Assembly: GCF_036346615.1 (NCBI RefSeq)
Contig: NZ_CP107836.1
Location: 7,130,001 to 7,194,000 of the forward strand
Length of the DNA: 64,000 nucleotides
Origin: Streptomyces sp. NBC_00523
GTDB taxonomy: Bacteria > Actinomycetota > Actinomycetes > Streptomycetales > Streptomycetaceae
Reading direction: 5' to 3'
Part shown: in pieces, positions 35,466 to 43,970 of the stretch
Layout of the letters: each line of letters starts with the position of its first letter
Numbering within the stretch: the first letter of the stretch is position 1
Position numbers and translations under genes: made by a program
Notes under the pieces: model-generated
The model's database searches: none
Seen by the model: the letters and a program-made list of their open reading frames with translations, nothing else
What the model was told of the DNA's origin: nothing

Positions 35466-36359
35466 TCAGTCCTGCGGGACCACGGCGACCGGGGCGGGCG
35501 AGTGGTGCAGTACGGCGTGGGCGACATGCCCGATGCGCGGCTCGTGCGGCCAGTAGCGGTTGGTGCGCCGGCCGACGGCGACCAGAGAGGCATGGGCACC
35601 GGCATCGACCAGATGGCGCGCCGGCGATCCGATCTCGCATCGCACACGCACCGCGATCCGGGGATACTTCTGCGACCAGGGTGCGAGCAGGGACCGCACC
35701 ATGCGCATGCTCTCCTCGGCGATGTCGGTGCGCCACCGCAGGTCTCCGCCGATGCCCTGTACGTAGCCGACCGGCGGGTTCCAGCAGTAGTGGATCTCCA
35801 CCCCGGCCGCGCGCACGGCCGCCGCCTCGAACGCGAAGCGCAGCACGCCGTCCGTGGTGGGTCCGAGATCGATCCCGGCGACGACCGGAGCGGCGGCTTG
35901 TTCCCCCGCCCCGCCGTCGTCCACCGCAGGGCCGGGCGCGGCGCGGTCCGGGCGGACGAGGACGACGGGCCGGTGGGCGTGGGCGACCGTGGCCATGGCG
36001 ACCGAGCCCAGGAAGAAGCCCCTGAGCGCCCCGAGCCCGGCGGTGCCGAGCGCCAGGAGCTCGGCCCCGGCGGCGGCCCGGCAGAGCATCTCGGGTGGTG
36101 GCCCGGTGAGTTGGTCGGCCTCGATCACCAGGTGCGGATGCCGCTCCGCCAGCCGCGCCGCGGTCTCGCCGGGCAGCCGCCGCGACCACTGTTCGGGTGT
36201 CTCCGTCCCCGTGAGGGGTGCGTGGGAGTAGGGCTGCCACTCCCAGGCACTCACCAGGCGCAGCGGGCGCATCCGCAGGTCCGCCTCCTGGGCGCCCCAG
36301 TCGGCGGCCGCGTCGCTCGCCCGTGTTCCGTTCAGTCCGACGGTCACTGGTCGTGTCAC
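35466..36359 (-). CDS. Universal stress protein (tandem USP domains)
   Basis: 297 residues, two USP domains. Start GTG 36359 has GGAGGTGC six bases upstream and gives the usual VTVGLNGTRAS opening. ATP-binding loops are LLALGTAGLGALRGFFLGSV (domain 1) and VAVGRRTNRYWPHEPRIGHV (domain 2), both variants of G-2x-G-9x-G(S/T). Such proteins aid survival under hypoxia or dormancy. It is divergent from another USP gene at 36531. Confidence 0.88.
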   Translation of the reverse strand: MTRPVTVGLNGTRASDAAADWGAQEADLRMRPLRLVSAWEWQPYSHAPLTGTETPEQWSRRLPGETAARLAERHPHLVIEADQLTGPPPEMLCRAAAGAELLALGTAGLGALRGFFLGSVAMATVAHAHRPVVLVRPDRAAPGPAVDDGGAGEQAAAPVVAGIDLGPTTDGVLRFAFEAAAVRAAGVEIHYCWNPPVGYVQGIGGDLRWRTDIAEESMRMVRSLLAPWSQKYPRIAVRVRCEIGSPARHLVDAGAHASLVAVGRRTNRYWPHEPRIGHVAHAVLHHSPAPVAVVPQD

Positions 36360-36530
36360 GACGCACCTCCGTGAGCCTTCGTACGGCCGGGTACTCCACG
36401 ATTCCGGGCGAACGGCCGCCGCGCATGAGCCGATGCGTACCCGTCCGGGACCGTCCGGCCCTTCCCGCCCGCCGGTGGTGGTGTGACCGTGGCAGGAGGG
36501 GCCCTGCGGTGACGTGAGGAGGCGGGCCCG

Positions 36531-37436
36531 ATGCGGTTGCCCGTGGTGGTGGGTGTCGACGGTTCGGAACCCGGTCTGGAAGCGGTGGACTGGGCGGCCG
36601 ACGAGGCCGTCCGGCACGGACTCCCGCTGCGTGTCGTGCACGCGTCCCTCTGGGAGCGGTACGAGGGAGTGCTCCCGGCCCGGTCCACCGACCGCCCGTT
36701 CGACGAGGTCGTCGCGGAGCGCATCGTCGCCGTCGCGGCCGAGCGGGCCCGGCGCCGTGCCCCGGACCTGGACATCACCGCCGAGGTACTGGCCGAGGAC
36801 CCGGCGGGCGCCCTGCTGCGCGAAGCGACCGAGGCCGCGGCCGTCGTCGTCGGCTCCCGTGGACGCGGCGGGTTCGCCAGCCTCCTCCTCGGGTCCGTCG
36901 GTCTCATCGTGGCAGCGCGTTCCCGGGGCCCGGTGGTCGTGGTCCGCGGAGACCGGGACGCCCGCGACTCACGGCACGGCCGGATACTGGTCGGGATCGC
37001 GGAACACGACGAGGACCCGCCCGCCCTCCGCTTCGCGTTCCGCGAGGCGGCCGCACGGGACGCGGAACTCGACGCCGTCTGCGTCTGGCGCCGGCCGGCC
37101 CACGAACCCGCCGCGCACCCGCTCATGGCGGGCGGGGAGGGCCACCACGAGGGACGGGCCGCCGAAGTGCTCGACCGGACGCTTGAGCCCCTGGCCCGCG
37201 CGTATCCCGGGGTCCGGCTCCGCAGGAGCACCGTCGAGGGCGTGCCGCACCGGGTGCTGACGGAACGGTCGGCCGCGGCCGACCTGCTCGTCGTCGGAGC
37301 GCGCCGCAGACATGGACTCGTGGGGCTGGAGCTGGGCCGGGTGGCCCACCGCTCGCTGCACCACGCCTCGTGCCCGGTCGCCGTCGTCCCGCACCGGGGC
37401 CCGGCGACCGGCGCGGAAGCGGAAGGAGACTCGTGA
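36531..37436 (+). CDS. Universal stress protein (tandem USP domains)
   Basis: 301 residues, two USP domains: PVVVGVDGSEPGLEAVDWAA opens domain 1, whose nucleotide loop VVVGSRGRGGFASLLLGSVG is canonical; domain 2 begins ILVGIAEHDED and has a variant loop LVVGARRRHGLVGLELGRVA. GAGGAGG lies 9 bases before ATG 36531. Its stop codon overlaps the start of the HTH-flavin protein (TGATG), so both are made together. A DevR-like sequence lies upstream at 36447-36461. Confidence 0.9.
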   Translation: MRLPVVVGVDGSEPGLEAVDWAADEAVRHGLPLRVVHASLWERYEGVLPARSTDRPFDEVVAERIVAVAAERARRRAPDLDITAEVLAEDPAGALLREATEAAAVVVGSRGRGGFASLLLGSVGLIVAARSRGPVVVVRGDRDARDSRHGRILVGIAEHDEDPPALRFAFREAAARDAELDAVCVWRRPAHEPAAHPLMAGGEGHHEGRAAEVLDRTLEPLARAYPGVRLRRSTVEGVPHRVLTERSAAADLLVVGARRRHGLVGLELGRVAHRSLHHASCPVAVVPHRGPATGAEAEGDS

Positions 37437-38146
37437 TGACCGGAACCCGTGACGTGCACGGCGCGGGAGACCTGGGCCGCCGCGCGGCCGCCAGGCGTGC
37501 CCAGCTCGGCCTCTCCCTGGAGGAAGTGGCGGACCGGGCGGGCTCCACGCCCAGCTACCTCGCCTATGTGGAGGAGCAGGTACCCGCCCCAGGACCCGCC
37601 TTCCTCGTCCGGCTCGCGGACGCGCTGGAGACGACCGTGCAGGACCTCGCCGGGTTCAACGCGGACCTGCCACAGGGCGGGGCCGCCGCAGGCCACCACC
37701 CGCGGATGGAAGAACTCGAAGAGGCCGAGTGCTGGAAGCTGCTCGACGGCCACGGAGTCGGCCGCATCGCGATGACGGGAGCGGACGGCCCCGTGGTCTT
37801 CCCCGTGAACTACCAGGTCACCGACGGGCGGATCGTCTTCCTGACCGCCCCCGACGCAGGCCTCGCACGGGCGGCATCGGCCGGGACCGAAGTCGCCTTC
37901 GAACTGGACCGGCTGGACGAGGCGTTCAGCCAGGGGTGGAGCGTACTGGCCGTCGGCAGGACCCGTACGCTCCCGGCCGGACCGGAGTCCGAACGCCTGC
38001 GAAGCGTCATGGACTCGAAGCCCTGGGCCGGGGACGGGCGTACGACGGTGGTGACGCTCTCCCCGGACCGGGTCACCGGGCGGCGCATACGGGTCCCCGG
38101 TGCACCCGGTTCCACCGAGTTCGCTCCTGGTGGGGGCGGAGGCTGA
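37436..38146 (+). CDS. HTH-XRE / PNPOx-like flavin-binding fusion
   Basis: 236 residues. Residues 10-75 form an XRE helix-turn-helix (LGLSLEEVADRAGSTPSYLA), and residues 85-225 a split-barrel of the pyridoxamine 5'-phosphate oxidase type (GVGRIAMTGADGPVVFPVNY, then AFELDRLDEAFSQGWSVLAV). These proteins bind FMN or F420 and may act as redox-sensing regulators. The gene overlaps the USP gene by one base and ends before a strong terminator. Confidence 0.87.
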   Translation: MTGTRDVHGAGDLGRRAAARRAQLGLSLEEVADRAGSTPSYLAYVEEQVPAPGPAFLVRLADALETTVQDLAGFNADLPQGGAAAGHHPRMEELEEAECWKLLDGHGVGRIAMTGADGPVVFPVNYQVTDGRIVFLTAPDAGLARAASAGTEVAFELDRLDEAFSQGWSVLAVGRTRTLPAGPESERLRSVMDSKPWAGDGRTTVVTLSPDRVTGRRIRVPGAPGSTEFAPGGGGG

Positions 38147-38175
38147 CCCCGGCTCCCCGGCTCCCCGGCTCCCTG

Positions 38176-38208
38176 GAGCCCCCGGACGCGTCAGGCGTCC
38201 GGGGGCTC
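38176..38208. terminator. Bidirectional stem-loop terminator
   Basis: A 14-bp perfect stem, GAGCCCCCGGACGC (38176-38189) with GCGTCCGGGGGCTC (38195-38208), and a 5-base loop, between the convergent HTH-flavin and USP genes. Confidence 0.85.
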
Positions 38209-38227
38209 GGCCGTGCCGCCGCGTCGT

Positions 38228-39091
38228 TCAGGGCACGGGCACGGGCACGACCACGACCGGAGCCGGGCTGTGGTGGATGACGGCCTGGGCGACGTGCCCG
38301 AGGTGCGGTCCCAGCGGCAGCCGGCGGGAGCGCCGGCCCACGACGACCAGTTCGGCGTCGCGGGACGCCTCCACCATCTGGAGCGCGGGCGACCCCACGA
38401 CCGCCTTTGCGGTGGCCTCCACCTCCGGGTACCGCCGGCGCCACGGCTCCATCAGGTCCCGCAGCGTACGGGCCAGATGCTCGCTCTGATCCACGCCGAG
38501 CGCCGGGTCCATGAGCGCCGCGTAGCCGTACGAGGCCGGCAGGGTCCAGCTGTGCAGGAACCGCAGGTCCAGGTTCCGGCGAGCGGCCTCCGCGAAGGCG
38601 AAGGCGAACAGCTCATCGGGCGCGCGGTCGACGTCGACGCCCACGAGCAGGCCGCCCGGCGGCGCGATCCGTTCGTCCTGCGCCCGCACCAGCACGACCG
38701 GGTTCAGAGCGGCACCGACGACGGCGAGCGAGACCGAACCCGCGAGGAAGCCGGCCATCCTGGCGAGCCCCCGCGAGCCGAGGACGGTGACGTCCGCCGT
38801 ATGCGCGGCGGCCGTCAGCTCCTCGGCCGCCCGGCCCCTGGCCCGTACGACGGACACCTCCAGCCCGGCGTGTTCGGCGCGCAGACGCTCCGAGGTCGTC
38901 CGCAGCAGCTCCGCTGTACGCTCGGCCGCCTCGCTGAGCTGTGCCAGGGGGATCTCGGGGTTTGCGGGCAGTTCCTCGACGTTCATCAGGGCGAGCGGCA
39001 CCTGCCGCACCCGCGCCTCCTTGGCCGCCCATTCCACGGCGGCAAGGCTCTCATCGGAGCCGTCGAGTCCGGCGATGACCTGTGCTGTCAT
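38228..39091 (-). CDS. Universal stress protein (tandem USP domains)
   Basis: 287 residues, two USP domains. Domain 1: VIAGLDGSDESLAAVEWAAK and VTVLGSRGLARMAGFLAGSV; domain 2: LLVGVDVDRAPDELFAFAFA and the variant loop VVGRRSRRLPLGPHLGHV. GAGGAGGTGCGTC precedes ATG 39091. Third USP of the cluster; its second domain is closest in pattern to that of the USP at 35466 (both share PHLGHVAQA / PRIGHVAHA followed by HHSPAPV), suggesting an older duplication. Confidence 0.9.
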   Translation of the reverse strand: MTAQVIAGLDGSDESLAAVEWAAKEARVRQVPLALMNVEELPANPEIPLAQLSEAAERTAELLRTTSERLRAEHAGLEVSVVRARGRAAEELTAAAHTADVTVLGSRGLARMAGFLAGSVSLAVVGAALNPVVLVRAQDERIAPPGGLLVGVDVDRAPDELFAFAFAEAARRNLDLRFLHSWTLPASYGYAALMDPALGVDQSEHLARTLRDLMEPWRRRYPEVEATAKAVVGSPALQMVEASRDAELVVVGRRSRRLPLGPHLGHVAQAVIHHSPAPVVVVPVPVP

Positions 39092-39395
39092 GACGCACCT
39101 CCTCGTGCGGGGTCACAGACTCAGCGTGCCCTGCCCTCCGCCCGGCGCAGCAGGGCCGGGCAGGTCTCGATCGGGCCCGAACGGCTCATCCCGCAGCTCG
39201 GCGGTCGCGGACCTCGCCCGAGGCGGGGCCGGTCAGCCCCGCGTGAATGAGCCGTCCGGGCCCTCGCAGGACCCCGCAGGGTCGCTGTGCCGGGCCGTGG
39301 GCCGGTGGAACGCTGGAGGAACGGGGTACGGAACGAGCCGGTCCCGTGCCCGATCCGTGGGCCGGGAGCGCCCGGCCGCGACGAGGGGCAGTGCC

Positions 39396-40409
39396 ATGGG
39401 CGAACGTGCAGGACACAGCAAACACTGGCTCGCTCCGGACTTCGACGACTGGTTCGGACTCCAGGTGTGCAGGACGGCAGGGCTGCAGGACGGAGTGCTC
39501 TTCACGAGGATTGTGCCCGGCACGTCGCTGGCCGAGGAGTTGATCGCCCGCCCCTGGGAGACGGCCGCGCTCCTGAACCAGGTTCTCGACGAACTGCGCC
39601 GCCTCCACAGCCCGGCCGGTGCGGCATGTTTCCGCGAGGCGGCACCGATCACGGAGCGGTCCGTTGTCGGTGTCTTCCGCCGCAAGTTCGGCGGACAGAG
39701 CAGCAGCACGTATCTGCGTGCGCTCGGTGAGGACCGGGGACTGGCCGAGTACGAGCGCCAGGAGGTCGTCGCCCGGGTGGAGACCTCAGTGCGGCGGCTC
39801 CTCGCGATGGCCGACGGGCTTTCCACCCGGCGCGAGACGGTCGTGTTCGGTGACCTCAAGCCCGAGCACGTCTTCCTCATCGGCTCCGGCCGCCTCACGC
39901 TTATCGACCCGGCCATGCAGGGGGCGGCTGGTCCCGAGCCGGACATCGCGAAGCTCGCCGGCCGGGCCCTCCTCCTCGCCATCGGCCTCCAAGACCCGGC
40001 CGCCGGGCGCCAGATCGTGCAAGGGGTCGCCGACACGGTCGCCCGGCACGTCGCGACGCTGCCCGAACACGATCAGCCGAGAGGGCTGCGTGAGCTCCTG
40101 CTCCTGTGGCTCATGGACACGGTGAGCATCCTGAGCACCTGCCTCAGCGCACCGCCTGGGCTTCCCCTTACCCGGCAGGACGTCGTAGCCGGCCGCCCGC
40201 AGCCGCGTGGCGAGTTTCGCGGCGGTTCGGTGCTCCTGGAAGGCGAGTTCCGGGTGGCGGTGGAGGTCCTGGTAGAAGTCCCGCAGGATGGCGGGCTCCA
40301 AGCCCGCGATGACCTCCTGCGTGAGGCGGGCGACGGCGGTCGGTGCACTCATGCCGCTTCCTCCTTCTCTTCGAATGTCGGCACGCTCGCCAGGAGACGG
40401 CGCGTATAG
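39396..40409 (+). CDS. Kinase-fold (APH-like) protein, hybrid C-terminus
   Basis: 337 residues from ATG 39396. A phosphotransferase fold is shown by VVFGDLKPEHVFLIGSG (catalytic Asp in the HGDxxxxN-like loop; first His is Phe) and LTLIDPAM (metal Asp). The usual N-terminal nucleotide loop is absent, so the start may be incomplete or the lobe reduced. From about residue 258 (base 40170) the frame runs antisense to a remnant of an M20 amidohydrolase gene, so the last 80 residues are probably not native: the original 3' end was lost at a deletion or insertion junction. Substrate unknown; it may belong to the USP cluster. Confidence 0.65.
   Translation: MGERAGHSKHWLAPDFDDWFGLQVCRTAGLQDGVLFTRIVPGTSLAEELIARPWETAALLNQVLDELRRLHSPAGAACFREAAPITERSVVGVFRRKFGGQSSSTYLRALGEDRGLAEYERQEVVARVETSVRRLLAMADGLSTRRETVVFGDLKPEHVFLIGSGRLTLIDPAMQGAAGPEPDIAKLAGRALLLAIGLQDPAAGRQIVQGVADTVARHVATLPEHDQPRGLRELLLLWLMDTVSILSTCLSAPPGLPLTRQDVVAGRPQPRGEFRGGSVLLEGEFRVAVEVLVEVPQDGGLQARDDLLREAGDGGRCTHAASSFSSNVGTLARRRRV
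40170..40352 (-). pseudogene. M20 amidohydrolase, first 60 codons only
   Basis: Starting at ATG 40352, overlapping the stop of the ABC ATPase gene (ATGA), the minus strand encodes VIAGLEPAILRDFYQDLHRH followed by PELAFQEHRTAAKLATRL, the N-terminus of an M20-family amidohydrolase. Similarity ends after GYDVLPG at about 40170, where the sequence becomes antisense to the kinase gene. It was the last gene of the peptide-transporter operon and has lost about 340 codons. Probably non-functional. Confidence 0.8.
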
Positions 40410-41140
40410 GGGTGCTGTGGGGCGTGGTAGACATCCCGGACCGGGCCCTGCTCCACCAGTTCGCCCTGGCACAGGACGGCGACCTCGTCGCTGACATGGC
40501 GGACGACGGCCAGGTCATGGGAGATGAAGATCATCGTCAGGGACAGGGACCGGCGTAGTTCCTCGAGGAGGTTGAGCACCTCGGCCTGCACGGATGCGTC
40601 CAGCGCCGATGTGATCTCGTCGGCGATCAGCACATCGGGTTCCACGGCGAGAGCACGGGCCACCACGATGCGCTGGCGCTGGCCGCCGGAGAACTCGTGT
40701 GGGTACCTGTCGGCCGCAGAGCCGTCCAGCGCGACGGTCTCAAGCCACCGTTCGACCGTCGCTGCGTGCTTCCTGGCGTCGGCCCCCAGGGGGTCGACGG
40801 CCTCGGCAATGGCCTCACCGGCCGTCATGCGCGGGTTGAGCGAGGCGTACGGGTCCTGGGAGACGAGCTGCACCCGACGGCGCACCGCGGCGAGCTCCTT
40901 GCGCTCGAGTCCGGTGAGGTCCACTCCGTCGAGGAGGATGCGGCCCGTCCTGGCGGGGTGGGTGCCGACGATGGCCTTGGCGATGGTCGACTTCCCGGAG
41001 CCGGACTCGCCGACCAGGCCGAGGGTCTGCCCCGGCCGGACGCCGGTGGACACGCCGTGCAGCACGGTTCGCACGCGCCGGCCGTGGCCGAAGGCGACGG
41101 TCAGGTCCTCGACGGCCAGCTTGTGCGGGAATGAAGTCAT
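40349..41140 (-). CDS. Oligopeptide ABC transporter ATPase (DppF-like)
   Basis: 263 residues. Walker A GESGSGKST, signature FSGGQRQRI, Walker B VLIADEITSALD, H-loop FISHDLAVVRH; the end VYHAPQHPYTRRLLASVP is typical of DppF/OppF. ATG 41140 overlaps the previous stop (ATGA). It energises uptake of peptides or related solutes together with the fused permease-ATPase. The gene is shorter than usual DppF (about 320) because it lacks the C-terminal Cys-rich extension. Confidence 0.92.
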   Translation of the reverse strand: MTSFPHKLAVEDLTVAFGHGRRVRTVLHGVSTGVRPGQTLGLVGESGSGKSTIAKAIVGTHPARTGRILLDGVDLTGLERKELAAVRRRVQLVSQDPYASLNPRMTAGEAIAEAVDPLGADARKHAATVERWLETVALDGSAADRYPHEFSGGQRQRIVVARALAVEPDVLIADEITSALDASVQAEVLNLLEELRRSLSLTMIFISHDLAVVRHVSDEVAVLCQGELVEQGPVRDVYHAPQHPYTRRLLASVPTFEEKEEAA

Positions 41141-42975
41141 CCGGCCTCTACCTCCTGTCGTACGGCATGGCAGGCCACGTCGTCGATCAGACGCGGCCGT
41201 TCGGTCGCGCAGACCGCGTCGAGCGCCACCGGGCACCTGTCGGTGAAGGCACAGCCCTGTGGCCGGTCGGCGGGCGTCGGCGGGCGACCCGGGATCGTGG
41301 CGAGCGGTGCGCGTTCTCCGCTGCCGGTGTCCCGCAGTCGCGGACTCGCCGCCAGCAGCGCCCTCGTGTACGGGTGCCGGGCGCGGCCTGCCCGCAGGTC
41401 GGCCGCGGACAGTTCCTCGACGACACGTCCCGCGTACATCACCACGACCCGGTGGCACACCGTGCCGACGACACCGATGTCGTGGGAGATGAGGAGCACG
41501 CTCGTGCCACGCCGGTGGTTGATGTTCTTCAGGACGTCGAGGACTTCGGCCTGGACGGTCACGTCGAGAGCGGTGGTCGGTTCGTCGGCGATGATCAGCC
41601 GCGGCCCCGGCAGCAGCGCGGCGGCGATCATCGCACGCTGCCGCATGCCGCCGGACAGCTCGTGCGGATACTGCTTCATGACCCGGGCGGGCTCCTTGAT
41701 CCGTACCTGCTCCAGGGCTTCGACGGCCCGCCGGTCCGCCTCCACCCCCCTCACGCCTTGGTGCACGCGGAGCGTCTCGGTGAGCTGACCGCGCATCCGC
41801 AGCGCCGGGTTGAAGGAGGAGGACGGATCCTGGAAGACGATGCCGATCTCGGTCGCCAGACGCTTGCGATCGGCAGTGGGGTCGGCCAGATCGAGGTCGT
41901 CCAGGGTCATTTCCGCCGCGTGGGCGGACAGTCCCTCCGGGAGAAGCCGAGCCACGCTCATCGCCGTCAACGACTTGCCGGAGCCGGACTCCCCCACCAA
42001 TCCGACGATTTCGCCGGGCATGACGTGGAAGGAGACCTCGTCGACGAGACGGGTGCCGTCCGGCAGGACGACGGCCAGGCCGTCCACCGTCACCAGGGCG
42101 CCGGCGGGAGCCCGGTGCGAGGGCATGGCCACGCCGGTGGGACGTACCGCCGCGGCCCTCGCCCTCCCACCGCGCGGGTCGAGCCCCGCGGCGAGGCCGT
42201 CGCCGACGAAGCCCACGAGGACGCCGGTGACGGTGATGGCCACCGCCGGACCGATCGCCTCGGCGGGGTTGGTGTAGAGGGACTGCAGGCCGGAGTTGAG
42301 CAACGCGCCCCAGTCGTAGTCAGGCGCCTGCACGCCGACTCCCAGGAAGGAGAGGCCGGACAGCGCGACGAGCACGTTCGCGAAAGCCACCGACAGCAGT
42401 ACCAGCAGCGGCCCCGAGATGTTCGGCAGGAGGTGCCGGACGAGCACGCGGTACGGCGGTACCCCCATCAGGCGCGCCTGCGTCACGAAGTCGCGCTGCG
42501 CCACGGAGGCCGCCATGTTCGCCGTGAGGCGGGCGAAGGCAGGGGCGCCGCCCAGGCCGATCGCCAGGACGGAGGCCACGGGCCCGGTGCCGAGGACCGT
42601 GGCGATCACCAGTGCGAGGATGAGGGCCGGGTAGGAGATCATCACGTCGATCAGGCGCAGGCCCAGCTCCCGGACGCGCCGTCCCGAGACCCAGACGCCG
42701 GTGCCGAGCAGGACGCCGGCGGTCGCGGCGATCGCGGTCGCGGCGAGCGTCATCTCCAGGGTGAGACGGGTGGCGACCAGCGTCCGTGCCAGTACGTCGC
42801 GGCCGAGCGCGTCGGTGCCGAGCCAGTGTCCGGCGCTCACGTGCGCGCGGGCGGCACCGCTCAGCGCGGTCGCCTCCTCCTCCATCAGAAGGGGCGCGAC
42901 GATACCGAGGACGACGATCAGTCCGAGGCCGGCGAGGGATACGACCAGGGGTGCGTTCCACCGGATACGGCGCAT
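41137..42975 (-). CDS. Peptide ABC permease-ATPase fusion (DppC-DppD)
   Basis: 612 residues that join two normally separate subunits. Residues 1-270 are a DppC-type permease (N-terminal helix LVVSLAGLGLIVVLGIVAPL, then the LGTDALGRDVLARTL motif and five more helices). After a linker of about 20 residues, residues 290-612 are a DppD-type ATPase with Walker A GESGSGKS, signature LSGGMRQRAM, Walker B LIIADEPTTALD and the C-terminal Cys motif CAFTDRCPVALDAVC. The start overlaps the first permease's stop (TGATG). No stop or frameshift separates the halves. Confidence 0.9.
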   Translation of the reverse strand: MRRIRWNAPLVVSLAGLGLIVVLGIVAPLLMEEEATALSGAARAHVSAGHWLGTDALGRDVLARTLVATRLTLEMTLAATAIAATAGVLLGTGVWVSGRRVRELGLRLIDVMISYPALILALVIATVLGTGPVASVLAIGLGGAPAFARLTANMAASVAQRDFVTQARLMGVPPYRVLVRHLLPNISGPLLVLLSVAFANVLVALSGLSFLGVGVQAPDYDWGALLNSGLQSLYTNPAEAIGPAVAITVTGVLVGFVGDGLAAGLDPRGGRARAAAVRPTGVAMPSHRAPAGALVTVDGLAVVLPDGTRLVDEVSFHVMPGEIVGLVGESGSGKSLTAMSVARLLPEGLSAHAAEMTLDDLDLADPTADRKRLATEIGIVFQDPSSSFNPALRMRGQLTETLRVHQGVRGVEADRRAVEALEQVRIKEPARVMKQYPHELSGGMRQRAMIAAALLPGPRLIIADEPTTALDVTVQAEVLDVLKNINHRRGTSVLLISHDIGVVGTVCHRVVVMYAGRVVEELSAADLRAGRARHPYTRALLAASPRLRDTGSGERAPLATIPGRPPTPADRPQGCAFTDRCPVALDAVCATERPRLIDDVACHAVRQEVEAG

Positions 42976-43970
42976 CAGCGGCCTCCCTTTCCAGCCAGGG
43001 TGCGGGGGTCGAGCAGCGCGAGGACGACGTCGACGAGCAGGTTGAGCAGGGCGGCGAGCAACCCCAGGATCAGGACGCAGCCCTGGATGACGGGGTAGTC
43101 GCGGACGAGGAGCGCCTCCACGACGCGTTGCCCGATGCCTGGCCAGGCGAAGATGGACTCGACGACGACCGTGCCGCCGAGCAGCCCGGCGAGGATCAGC
43201 CCTCCGAGGGTGAGCGTGGCGGTCAGCAGGTTGGGCAGGGCGTGCCGGGCGTACAGGCGCAGGGGCCGCAGGCGGCGGCCCCGCGCGGTCCGCATGTAGT
43301 CCTGGGCGAGGACGTGGGTGGCCTCGCTGCGCACGATGCGGGCCATGACGCAGGTGGCCGGCAGCACCAGGGCGGCGATGGGGAGCACCATCGACACAAG
43401 AGTCTCCGCACCCGCCGCCGGGAACCAGCCCAGTCGGATGGCGAAGCCGAGGACGAGGAGGGTGCCGATGATGTACTCGGGGGTGGCGCCGACCGTCCCA
43501 GTGACGAAGGTGTACGAGATGTCGGTGCGGCGGCCTCCGCGGGCTGCGGCGGCCAGTCCGATCGGCACGGCGAGCACGAGTACCACGAGGACGGAGAGGA
43601 GCGCGATCTCGGCGGTGAACGGCAGGCGGCCTCCGATGATCTGGGCCACGGGCTCCTGCGTCTGGAACGAGGTACCCATGTCGCCGCGGAGCAGACCGCT
43701 CGTGTACGTACCGAACCGTACGAGCAGCGGCTGGTCCAGGCCGAGGTCGTGGCGTGCCCGCTCCACGTCGGCGGGGGCTGCCTCGGCGCCGGCGACCACG
43801 CGTGCCGGGTCGCCGGGGATGAGCTGCACCATCAGGAACGTTCCGGCGACGAGCGTGATCACGACGGCGGTGAGCCCGACGAGACGCCGGACGAGAAAGG
43901 CGCCCCAGGGGCCGAGCCGCACCGAGCGCCCGGCCCCCGCGGCCGCCCCGACGGCCGGTACCGCCGACAT
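42975..43970 (-). CDS. Peptide ABC transporter permease (DppB-like)
   Basis: 331 residues, six transmembrane segments. GAFLVRRLVGLTAVVITLVA at the start, IPGDPARVVAGAEA and GLDQPLLVRFGTYTSGLLRG are classic DppB features, and MRTARGRRLRPLRLYARHAL is the EAA-like loop. ATG 43970 overlaps the stop of the solute-binding protein gene (TGATG); the frame is open upstream but that part is within the other gene. Confidence 0.93.
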   Translation of the reverse strand: MSAVPAVGAAAGAGRSVRLGPWGAFLVRRLVGLTAVVITLVAGTFLMVQLIPGDPARVVAGAEAAPADVERARHDLGLDQPLLVRFGTYTSGLLRGDMGTSFQTQEPVAQIIGGRLPFTAEIALLSVLVVLVLAVPIGLAAAARGGRRTDISYTFVTGTVGATPEYIIGTLLVLGFAIRLGWFPAAGAETLVSMVLPIAALVLPATCVMARIVRSEATHVLAQDYMRTARGRRLRPLRLYARHALPNLLTATLTLGGLILAGLLGGTVVVESIFAWPGIGQRVVEALLVRDYPVIQGCVLILGLLAALLNLLVDVVLALLDPRTLAGKGGR

